Source of the DNA: Trissonchulus latispiculum
Lineage: Eukaryota > Nematoda > Enoplea > Enoplida > Ironidae
NCBI GenBank assembly: GCA_030248195.1
Contig: JASAND010007535.1
Coordinates: 1-64,000 of the forward strand
Length of the DNA stretch: 64,000 nt
Reading direction: 5' to 3'
The notes under the pieces: model-generated
Told to the model about the DNA's origin: nothing
The model's input: only the letters and a program-made list of their open reading frames with translations
Databases searched by the model: none
Part shown: piece by piece, positions 38,701-50,700 of the stretch
Numbering within the stretch: the stretch's first letter is position 1
Layout: the number at the start of each line of letters is the position of its first letter
Made by a program: the position numbers and the translations under genes

Positions 38701-41700
38701 TTCCGTTCTTTTACATATGTATGCGCAAAAAAGAACCAACATAATATATTTCCGAACACCGTGCGCAAGCAGATACTATTTTGACCACTTTTGGAAAATT
38801 TCATATTTGACCTAAAATCGCTTACGTCCCCACCCCACCCCACCACAGCACTCTACAGCCACTTTGAGCATGCAATTCTATGACAAAAGTTGCTCAGCTA
38901 ACTTAGGGCTTTCATTTGGTACCAAATTTGACCACTTTTGAAAAATTTCATTTTTGACCGAAAATCGCCCAAGACCCCACCCCACCCCACTACAGCACTC
39001 TACAGCCACTTTGAGCATGCAATTCTATGACAAAAGTTGCTCAGCTCACTTAGGTCTTTCATTTACCAAATTTGACCACTTTTGAAACATTTCATTTTTG
39101 ACCGAAAATCGCCTAAGTCCCCACCCCACCCCACCACAGCACTCTACAGCCACTTTGAGCATGCAATTCTATGACAAAAGTTGCTCAGCTCACTTAGGGC
39201 TTTCATTTGGTACCAAATTTGACCAGTTTTGAAAAATTTCATTTTTGACCGAAAATCGCCTAAGTTCCCACCCCACCCCACCGCAGCACTCTACAGCCAC
39301 TTTGAGCATGCAATTCTATGACAAAAGTTGCTCAGCTCACTTAGGGCTTTCATTTGGTACCAAATTTGACCACTTTTGAAAAATTTCATTTTGGACCACC
39401 TGGCCCCTTACCGACCAGACCCCTCTGACGGTCAAGTGGAGCCAGCCCAGCAAAATGGGTGCGTTGTACAGCAAAGCGGACACTGGAAATGAGCTGGGCG
39501 CACCAGAAAACCCCTATAGAGAAAGTTTTGAGAGGCCAAGTAGAGCCTAGTATGGGCCAACAGGTAGCGGTTGCCGACATGACCCTCCAGACGACAAAGT
39601 GGAACCAGCCCAGCAACTTGGGTCAGTCGGGCAGCAAAATTGATAGCGGGAATCGATTCTCCGTCCGCAAAAACCTTTGTATGCAAGATTTGAGGCTTCC
39701 AGGTCGCAAAATAAGCGAAAAAACTAAGTTCAAAGTTGGACCCAAAATTCACCAACTTTGGCAGGCCAGTACCCAAAAATTACGCTCAGGGCCGGAAAAT
39801 CATATAGCAATTGAACGACCCTGATATGTGTCCTATTCAGCCATATAGGCAGTATTGCCCCATATATAGCCCAGTCTGACTTATTACGGCGCCTTTGAAG
39901 CATACCTTTTGGCCATTTTAGCGTTTTGGCCGACTTTGGCCCCCCGCCAAAAATTTTTCCGGCTCTGGGAGGCATAAAAACTAGCCTATCGGCTTAGTTT
40001 TGTTGCGTACTCCAAGAATATATATGGTTTTCATAGGCAAAAATTTTTCTATCTGTTGTTATTAAAGCTAAAAAACCCCCTTACCAGACGTCAAAGCGGA
40101 GAACCGGAAAAAAACATCACTCTCGTAAGCGATTTTTGGCGCAACTTTTTAACGGAAAGCGGTATGGGGATGAAACTTGGCGAATATACTAAATTCGACA
40201 CGTACAATTTTTTGCGCACATAATCTGCGCAGGATCTGCGCAGCTTCTGCGCAGCCTTGTTTGACACGGTCATTCGACCATTTTCACTCATATTATAGGG
40301 GTCGCTACCGCGACCCCTATGAACCCTTTAAACAATAGAAGACCGTCCAACAACACTTCAACTTGCAAGTGATCCTGACCTTCCAAAATCCCCAAATTCA
40401 GAGACTTCGAACAGAAATTATTTATTTTGGCACGGGAACCAAATATGTAACTGGTAACCAGCAATAGTTAGCTAAGCAATAGGTTGCGGCGCTGGCATGT
40501 AATGGTCCACGGCTTCACCCTCTCCGCAACCTTTACTCCTGTACATAAACTACCTAAACCTAGACCAACTACAAAAGCAGTGATTATATTGGAAGCCGGC
40601 ACAGCGCACAATAAATATAAATGAATACAAAATAGGCCTGGCCTGGCTTGCAGAGGATCTGCACACAGCAGCACAGCTGCAAAGACCAACACAATAACCT
40701 TAGGTGCAGAGCTCAGCCTTCCTGCTAACTCCTAGGTTCCTTGCTTCCAACCAGCCAACCTTAAGGGAGAGAGAAGAGACTTAACCGACCCTGCCTGCCT
40801 GCCTGCGTGTCTGCCTGAACCAGATGCTTGAACCAGACTGACTGGCTGAGCTCTGCTGCAGCTTGAAACTCCAAACGAAGTGATCTATCTTCCAATTATT
40901 TGCAGCATTGCTAGCTAAAGTTTGGCTTAGCGCGCGAACTAAAGTCTGACCAAAAACTGTAGGGAGCGAAACTGTTTTGTTTATACTGAACTACCGGTAC
41001 ATTTATGCTGCAGCAATGTATATATTTTCTGAACCGTCATGGCAAGAACTTACTTTTGGTTGAAAAAATTTTTTAAAAAATTAAAATTCATCAAAAGAAG
41101 CCGATTTTCTAAGTTTTGAAAGATCAGTAGAAGTCAGGAACTAGCCGTTCGGTGGAAAGTTAGCCCATGTCCTAAACATATTGAATCCCAAATATCAGCT
41201 GATTTCGTCAAAATTGCGATAGTTATTCAATTTTTTCGATTTTCACAATCCTTTGATCTTTGCCGCTTTTCCAACTTTGACTGGCTATTACTCGCGACTC
41301 ACTCAATGCAAAATTTTTTTAATTGGATTTTCAGGACCGCTTACGTGTCAGCTTTCATGTGATATATGTGGTTTTTCAAAATTTGAAAATCGATTTTTTC
41401 GAAAAATACCACTTTTTGACCCAAAATTTCGACAATGCGAATCTAGCAAAAGTGGGTAAAAATAATATTATCATAAAGTTTAATCTGAGCTGAATCCAAC
41501 GATATAAAGTTTTCGTGGCTAAGACATATATATTGCATCCGCATCGAATTTTTAAACAATTTAGCTTTTTAGCCGGTTTTTGGCTATTATAGTTTTGTTT
41601 ACACTATTTGCGGCAAATCAATGCACAATCTATCTATCTATCTATCTGTTTATTTAACCAACCAACGTCTATACGTTACAAAACATAGATGATCTGAAGA

Positions 41701-44700
41701 GTTTAGATGAACAGAAACAGACAAAACGGTCAAGAACAGCACTAATTAACAGCATATAAAGGCCGGTTGGGAATGGGGTGGGCCGATTGACCGGCTACTA
41801 ATCCCCGTCCCCTGACAAAGTGAAACAAGGACGTATTGTTCAATTTGTTTTTGAAATCACTGAGACTACTAGTACACACCACATCAGAGTCAAGTGAATT
41901 CCAAATAGACACAATTCTATTACTGAAAAAATTTTTTCTCACTGCAAGACGAGATCGAGATACTAACAATTTAAAAGGATGACCGCGCGTTGCACTATAT
42001 GTATTATACGCAAAGTAATCAGCAAAGTTTAAGTCAACCAAATTGTTGATTATTTTATACACCATAATTAAATCCTTTTCAATCCTACGTTCTTCTAGTG
42101 ATTTTAATTTTAAAAATTCTAACCTTTGCAAATAGGTCATATTTTTCAAACCAGGTAAGCGCTTGGTAAATCTACGTTGAACTTTCTCTAAGACATTGAT
42201 TTCCTGAAGATAATGAGGAGACCACACTTCAGAGCAATATTCTAGTACAGGGCGGATATAGGACTTGTACATTTTTAGCAAGAAATTGGTTTCTCGGGTA
42301 TGAAATACCGTAAAGAGCAAGCCAATTTTTTGCGAGGCAGCAGTAGCAATGTGCAAACAATGGCAAAAGGTACTAAGCTTGGATGTTACGGTGTCACCTA
42401 AATCCTTAAACTGTGTTACAGTTTCCAACTCATGAGGACCAAAATTGTAAGAGTATAGAGGGTTTGCATATCCTAAGTGCATTACAAAGCACTTATTAAA
42501 GGCAATTGAAAGTTGTCTTTCTTTAATCCATGCCAGAATTCTTGTTAAATCGTCTTGAATCAGAGTTTGGCACATATTATTTTTTGAAAAAGACAAGAAA
42601 AGTTTAGCATCATCAGCGTAGAGCCTAATACTCAAATACTTCAGGATTTTAGAGAGATCATTTATATAAACTAAAAACAATAGGGGGCCTAAAAGGCTAC
42701 CCTGTGGTACCCCTGATACAACCTCTTTAATAGATGATTTGCAACCATCCAATTCAACAAATTGAGTTCTATTATTGAGGTAAGCTTTCAGCCAAGCCAA
42801 AAGTTTTCCAGTTATACCAACTGAACCTAAAATTTGAGCAAGCTTAGTATGGGGGACTGTATCGAAGGCCTTTGCAAGGTCAAGAAAAATGGTATCAATG
42901 TTGTCAGCATTTTCTAAAGATTTGGTCCAAATATTATGAGTTTCTAAAAGTTGAGTTACAGTAGATTTTCCTTTCCTAAAGCCGAATTGGCTGGATGCCA
43001 ATAAGTTTGAACGTTCTAGAAAAGTAGATAGACTATCTGCTACAACTGACTCCATTCCTTTTCCACTAGAGCATAATAAGCTAATGGGTCTATAGTGTTC
43101 AAAAATACTGCGTGCTCCTTTTTTATGTACAGGTACAATCTTAGCGATTTTCCACTCACTAGGTAAGATCCCAACTTGAAACGACTTCGTATAAATAATT
43201 GAAAGCGGAAACGCCAAAGAAGTTGAGAGTTTATGAAATATCAATTGAGGGATGCCATCGGGTCCAAAACTGAGTTTTGGGGGCATTGATTTTAAGTGCC
43301 TTTCAACCACTTCAGGGGGAAAATTGACATAATCATGAAAGTTTGTAGGAACCGTAAGATTAGTTAACCTTTTTCCGTCGTCCTGCGTAAAGACAGAGGA
43401 AAAGTATGTATTAAAGTGTTCTGCTTTATCTAAATTTTCAAGAACAGGATTCCCATCTTTTATCATAAGCGGGATTTCTGCAGAATTTTGTAACTTTGAA
43501 CGAACATATCGCCAGAATTTGTTATCACAAGGATTAAGAAGAAAGTTTTGCTCACGTCTGTGTAAATCTTTGCGCTTCGCTAATCTGGCAGAACGAGCGG
43601 CCATAAGCCACGTATGTCTATTTCTATTGCAAGGATTACGCTTAAATTTTTTGTGCAGACGCATTTGCCTTTTATGCAGCTTAATAGTTGATACAGACCA
43701 AAAACAATCATTATTTGTTAAGCTACATATCGGAACAAATAGGTCCAAGCATTCCCAAATCTTGGTACGAAAAATTTCCCACATTTGATCAACTTCTAAA
43801 CTAGAATTCAAAAGACCCTGCCAGTTAACGTTATTTAGGAATGTTTGAATGCTCGCCCAGTTGGCCTTTCTAAAATTGTAAAATTTCTTTTTCAGATTTT
43901 CTTTAGAATTAGCTAGGCGAAACGGACCAAGCAGACCGGATATAGCACAACTTGTCAGAAATCAGCTGAAATAGGAAATTGTTTAAAAATTCGTTGCTAG
44001 GGCAATTTAAGCCGCAGCCACAAAAACTTTATATCGTTGGATTCAGCTCAGATTAAACTTTATGACAATGTTATTTTTACTCACTTTTGCTGGATTCGTG
44101 TTGTCGAAATTTTGGGTCAAAAAGTGGTATTTTTCGAAAAAATCGATTTTCAAATTTTGAAAAACCACATATATCACATGAAAGCTGACACGTAAGCGGT
44201 CCTGAAAATCCAATTAAAAAATTTTTGCATTGAGTGAGTCGCGAGTGATAAATAGCCAGTCAAAGTTGGAAAAGCGGCAAAGATCAAAGGATTTTGAAAA
44301 TCGCAAAAATTGAATAACTATCGCAATTTTTGACGAAATCAGCTGATATTCGGGATTCAATATGTTTGGGACATGGGCTAATTTTCCCCCGAACGGCTAG
44401 TTCGTGACTTCTACTGATCTTTCAAAACATAAAAAATCGGCTTCTTTTGATGAATTTTAATTTTTTAAAAAATTTTTTTCATCCAAAAGAAAGTTCTTGC
44501 CATGACGGTTCAGAAAATATATACATTGCTGCAGCAAAAATGTACCGGTAGTTCAGTATAAACAAAACAGTTTCGCTCCCTACATTTTTTGGTCAGACTT
44601 TAGTGACAGTACTTTTGGCTTAGTAATAGTCTAATTTTATCGTGTAGCTATTTTAGATCAGTGTTTCCCTATGTTTTCATCCTGCCACACGTTACCCCTA

Positions 44701-47700
44701 CCCGTAACCCCCACTTATTTTTGCCTAGTAAACCCAATAACATTGACTATGAAAACTACAGTAGTATGTTCTTGATATCGTATAACGTCGTTTTAGTGCC
44801 AAACTAGTATTGGAGTTGGCACCAACTCCTGGTGGGACAAACGATGGACCCCAACTTCGGAGTCAATATTCCCAAGTCCGTCTCTCCTTTCGAGAGGGCG
44901 GAGATGAAACTGTAAGTGATACCAAGACTACATAATACCTATGAGTGTGGCAAGCGCCACGCTCTTAGTTATTAGTACCCTTGGTGACGACACCAATTGA
45001 GATGTTTTAACTTAGCTTTTTTGAATTTTGAAATGTCAGTGGTTTTCAGATGTCTTGGTGGTAATTGTATGTGATTTATAGCGGTTTTACAATTGCTTTG
45101 TTGCATTTTGTCTTTCTTTATTTTGTTTTTTGTTTTAGTTTCTGGAAGCCCTGAATGGTGCCTTGAAAGAGAAAGCTTGGCTGAAGCCTATAGCTCAACT
45201 GCCGGTAAGAAAATAGTTCCCTTATTTCAAGAGCTTTTTTAATTCGTAGCTTATGGATGCATTAAAATCTTTAAATTCTATTCTCCTGTGGTTTTCGCTA
45301 AATTAGTTTGTAATTCGTTTTGCTGGTTTTTTTCTGTTTTTAGGGTCGGAAAACCCGAGCCGGAATTTCGGGAATTGAACGCCACCGATTGGAAAAGCAT
45401 TCGGAGGCCAGTCAGAATATTCATCAGGCTTTTGAGGATCTCACTAAACTTATCAATATGGTAGGTCTAAAGGGGCGGTAGTTTTGTATGAGAGTTTTGA
45501 CAGTCATTTAAGATTAAAAATTCAGAATCAATTATAAATTGTTTAAAATAAACATTTAAATTCTTTTTAAATTTAATAGGATAAAATCAAGTTGACTTTT
45601 GGCATATGACTCTCTGGTACATGACTTTCTTCTTCTTTCTCATTTGTGTCTGCTTCTGCAAAATGATTTTCTCAGTAATTGTTCAAATTGCTACATGCGT
45701 TCTGTTCAAGAAATTGAGTCAGTGCGCAGGTTTTGGTCCATAATTTTTTGTGTTGTCTGTAGGCTCGTGACATGGTCAGTCTATCCAAGAGCATTTCCAG
45801 TAAGATTCAGGCCAAGCAAGGAGAAGTCACTGAGGATGAGGTTAGTACACAGATCATCTAATTTCATTTGGCTGAATCACACATTGCAGAACGGTTTCTG
45901 AATGTAGAGTAACTGATGTGATCATAGGCCTTATTTCTTTAAAGATTAGACGGACTAGGTTAAAATTAATCCGCATTAAAGAAATAGCACCTCGAATTAT
46001 CATCATTATCATTGTGGCTTTTAATCTTATGTTGGCTATACGTATTTTTCTATTTGTTTTTATTTGGCTGGCTTTTTTCAGACAGTCCAGTTCAAGTCCT
46101 ACCTGCTGAGTTTGGGCGTTTCGGACCCGGTGACTCGAGACTCCTACGGTAGCGGTGATCGTTACTATACAGAATTGGCTCGAGAAATGGTCACTGTACT
46201 GCAGAAGCCTATTGAGGTAATCACTTGAGGCAAGCTGGACGCTCTGTGAGAGGGTATGTAGTACCTTGGGTGGTTTTTGTTATATTTTGGTTACTTTTGA
46301 TTGGCCGCTGCTAAATACGTTAAATTTGTTGTGTACTTTTATTTACCTTCCCCCCACCTCTCCTTTGTTATGTTGTGATTTCTGGGGCTCATCTGTCTAA
46401 TAGACTGTACATAACGAGACACACAGAGGTCGTCACAAGTCTTCGTGGTTCGCCAGCCCAGCCCAATGTACCTTTCTTCGGACAGGAGAAGTCTGAACGG
46501 GCATGAAGAATGAGGAAAACGCAAACAACCACTCGACACCTTAATGTAAACACGTGGATGATGTCGCATAATTGGACCTGATTAGTCGTGCCGCGGATTT
46601 TGATCCCATTTCCTCCGCTGACCTGACGGATACCAGGGGCCAGTTTCATAAAACTTTGTCGAGTCGTCGAGTCGAGTAGCTGCTCTACGCTGGAAATATC
46701 TGTGACTTATGCTCCTAAAACGCGAGTACTGTTGAAAAATATCTGCTTGTTTTGGAGTCGAGAGTTCTCTAGTTAAATTTTACTCGAGAATTTTTTAATG
46801 TAATAATTTTACTCGACAAATTTTAAAAAAAAATTTTTAAAGCTTAATATTTCAACCGTGGAACTATTTTACATTGTCCTACAAATTGCACCGACCAGAA
46901 ATTAAACCTCGGTGACTACTGTTTAGTTTTTAATACCGAAGAAATAACATACTGCCAGCAAATGGCTACTCGACGACTCGTAGACTCGACAACTTTTATG
47001 AAACTGGCCCCAGGGGACACCTGTGGTACTCTCCTTTTGGTGAGACTCAGCGTCCATCTGGTCGTCCACGGAGGTTATCTTAGCACACAATCTTTTTTTT
47101 GTTTCATTTGCATCATCCTCATAGCACTTAAATTCACAGAGTGTAGAAGCTCAAAAGCGACCGTTGAGTTTGGGAATGTAAATTGTAATCTTTTTGTGCC
47201 TTTATTTTAGGAATGTGGTGGCATGATGTGCCTAACCGATGCCTATTGTCGTATTAATCGTGCACGTGGTCTTGAGGTAGGTCACGTCTGGTAGTCTAGA
47301 ATTTTTGCACGTTTGCGAAACTCTAAAATTGCTACCGTGTTACTGTTTGAAAGCAATTTAGGTCATCCCATCCCAATATAATATGCCGTAAGTATCTACA
47401 AATTTGTTTACAGACTGTTTTAATCACTAATAATTTTACTTTGATCGTTTATATTTGTGCTTGTAGCTTGTTTCACCGGACGATATACTGAATGCTTGTG
47501 AAGCTCTAAATACGCTAGATCTACCCATCAGGTATTATTTTCTTAATTTGTCTTATTTTTATCAGTTATCAACTTTCTCATTTTCTGTCGTTTACCATGT
47601 TTGTTTTCTGTCATTCAACATAAAATAATTTTTCGAATTTGCACAGGAATATTTTTTCTGTTTATTACTTTTGTTTTTATTGTTATTATTTATTATTTAT

Positions 47701-50700
47701 TATTATTTTATTATTATTTTGTTTTTATTTCCTTCTTTAGAATGCATAAATTTGAGAGTGGAGTTTGTGTTCTGATGGCGAGTCGACTCAGCCTGGATCA
47801 GAGCATCCAGAGGACGGAGGAATCCGTGATCGTCCATGGATCCCTCACGGCAGAAGAGCTGGCCCAGCTCCTAGGCGTTTCGGTGGTTCTGGCTAAACAG
47901 TGGTAGGAAGGAATTTTAGTGGTTTTTGATCTAGCTTAAGGTTGGATGAAAGTGCATGATAGGTGTAACCAAGAGTACGTACGTATATGTTGGAAGTAAG
48001 AAAAGTAAGCCAGCCCGCCCTACCAGATAATATATTCAGCTTGTGGGATGGTCGGCATACTACGGTCGAAATCTGGGGAGTGGTTCCGCTTATCATTGTT
48101 AACCATGTGTTTATATACTGTTGAAGTGGAACTCATGGGATGTGACAATACATATGTACTTCCTCCGAGATGTGTGAGAGTTTGGGTCAAGCTCTGTCTT
48201 GTTGACCACCGTTTATTTATTGCAGGCCTGTTGCGGTTCCTATTTTTCCTATTTTTTCTTATTTTTTCGAGACATTCCTATTTATTCGTATTTTCAGCCG
48301 AAATTCCTATTTTTTCCTATCTTTTGTATGTGACCAGAGTTAAGTGTAAATTTTCATTGAAATCTTGGTTATTTTTGTTGAACAGGGCACAAAACTTTCT
48401 TTAAACTTTGAATGACAAAATAAATTTTTAGAAAAAATTTTGCGCCTTCGGCGCAACTGTTTTCCTTGTTTTTAAAATGTCCTCGTTTTACTGCTTATAC
48501 GTATTAGTCCTCCAACTTACAGTAGATATTATATACCTTGGCACATATATATTTGCTTTGGGTTACAAAATTCTTCGTGTAAAAATTAAAAGCTTTATAT
48601 ACATATATTGTTTTTTCTCTCGATTTCTCTGTATCCTACTTTGTGCGTAACTTACATGTCTTTTGGAAGTAAACTTTCTTCTTCTTCTTCTTCTTCTATA
48701 TACGACCGTGGCCACAACATATTCCTGTTATAAAATTCTTAGTTATATACGTATGAGCCAGCTCGGATTAAATTAAATTCCCAACTGTTTGGCAATTGGG
48801 CCTAGTACGCACTTCGTCATTTGAATTTTGAATATGCTGTGCTCGTTGCACATCCACACTAGCTTTACTCATACGTTAACCATGGGTGCTAGTGTTTAAG
48901 TTCTATATACCATTTTAGAAATGGTAGATTCCAACCCAAAGATAACTAATTAGAGAATAAGTAATTGCGGAGGGTGTGGGGTCGATGTTCCCAGCAAAAA
49001 TAGCAATTTTTGTGAAATGAGATTCAGTAGCAATATTCTTGAGCACTTTGACTGATCTTTTTCAGTAATTTTCTTTTTCTGTCGCTAGCATGAGTGCGCA
49101 CAAGACCAAAAGGTTTTGTCATTTCAGAAATCAAGTGCAGGCCAGAAGTCGGCAAATTTTCATAACTTTAATGTTTGAAACGGTTTTCAAGCAATATATA
49201 AATGAATTCAGTCAGTTTTAGAAAATTTTGCGAATTTTTCAGAATCATTCAAACATTGTTGGAAATTCTCATTTTTTTCTCGCTAAGTTTTCAAAAATTT
49301 TCTAGCTTACCAAAAAAACCAAGCGAGTTCTTTCGAAAGCTGCGGACGAAAAAAAACCATTTTTCCGGTTGTCCCTTCCGGTGCCCATCCCTGGTTAAAC
49401 CCAGATTAAACCCAAAAATCGCTCCGATTGGCCGACCGGTCAAATATTTCAGCTTCAAATATTTATCCGATTATTAGTGATGGTACTGGATATTTTTTCA
49501 TATCCGGTTATCCGCCTATTCCAAACTTAACTTCAAGAAAATGTTTCGATTTTTCAGTTAAACTTAATTTTTCTGTCAATTTTTCGGTACGCTGTGAATT
49601 TATATTATTATACAGCCAAGCCACAACCTTGGTTTCAACAAAAATTTCACAGAAATTTTTGAAAAATATGTATATTTTTTTAAAAGTTTTGAATTTTTGT
49701 CAAAACTGCTAATTTTTCTTTGCTTTGTCTGATATCCAGCGCCCCATCAATACCGATTATACAGTAAGTACCCCGTAAGTGGTTCGAATCCCAAAAGATT
49801 GCGACACCACCGTACGTCTAATTCAAAATCAGAGTTAAAAGTATTCAGGACATTTAAAATTCATTTAAAGGTATTTATATAAAACCACCGTACGTCTAAT
49901 TCAAAATCAGGGTTAAAAGTATTCAGGACATTTAAAATTCATTTAAAGGTATTTATATAAATTCATTTAAAGGTATCAAAAGTATTTAAAGGTATTAAAG
50001 GTACATAGTAATTGCTCGTTCTCCTGAAAACAGCAAATTAAGCCTTAAGCCTAGGTATTCCTATTTTTTCCTATCTTTGACCAAAAAGTTCCTATTTATT
50101 CCTATTTTTTGATGGCAAAATTCCTATTTTTATTCCTATTTTTTGGAAAACCCCGCGCAACAGCCCTGTTATTGTTCACAATTGATGAAAAACAGACATA
50201 ATCGGTGACGGCAGTTACCATTCCTTCCACCTGCGCCTAATTAGATTCAGCTCTAGTTTAGGTCGGGTCCCGGGTAAAACGGTTAGCAGCGCTAATCGGT
50301 TTTCCCGCCTTCTTCCCGAGATCACTGATCCTGCTTGGTCGATTGTAATTTGTAACACATGGTTAACATCGCTAAGCACGACGTTCGGATCTCAAAGGGA
50401 TACGCTTTTTTATATACTTAATGTTGACATGATCCACTGAATAACCAATCCCAACTACTATCCATGAGAATGATCTATGAAACTGGCCCCTGGAAGCGTG
50501 CTTGTTTTGTTTCTTCTCGGGAAAATTTTTTAAACTAAAACTAACTTACATAGTATATATCCCTAAACTTCTTATATCTTTATACCACTATAATTATTTG
50601 TTATATGTTATTTTGTTTTCAGGTGTCTTTTGGCGGAATCGGCGTCCCGACTTTGTAGGGATGAAACAGTGGAAGGTCTTAGATTCTATCCAAATTTATT

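Larger units (their letters stand above)
40938..44603. mobile_element. Foldback with about 580-bp arms surrounding a CR1-like insertion
   Basis: The left arm (about 40938-41515) and right arm (about 44010-44603) are inverted copies, sharing CTGTAGGGAGCGAAACTG / inverse at the outer ends, TACATTTTTGCTGCAGCAAT and CCAACGATATAAAGTTTT at the inner ends. Similarity is high with few indels. The loop contains the CR1-like element at 41628-43960. Confidence 0.8.

Noticed and set aside
44935..44990. Hairpin GAGTGTGGC...GCCACGCTC in VPS36 intron 4 as another composite-element end
   Set aside because: It lacks the AGGGG stem and the ATATGRG motif, and no array or palindrome is nearby.
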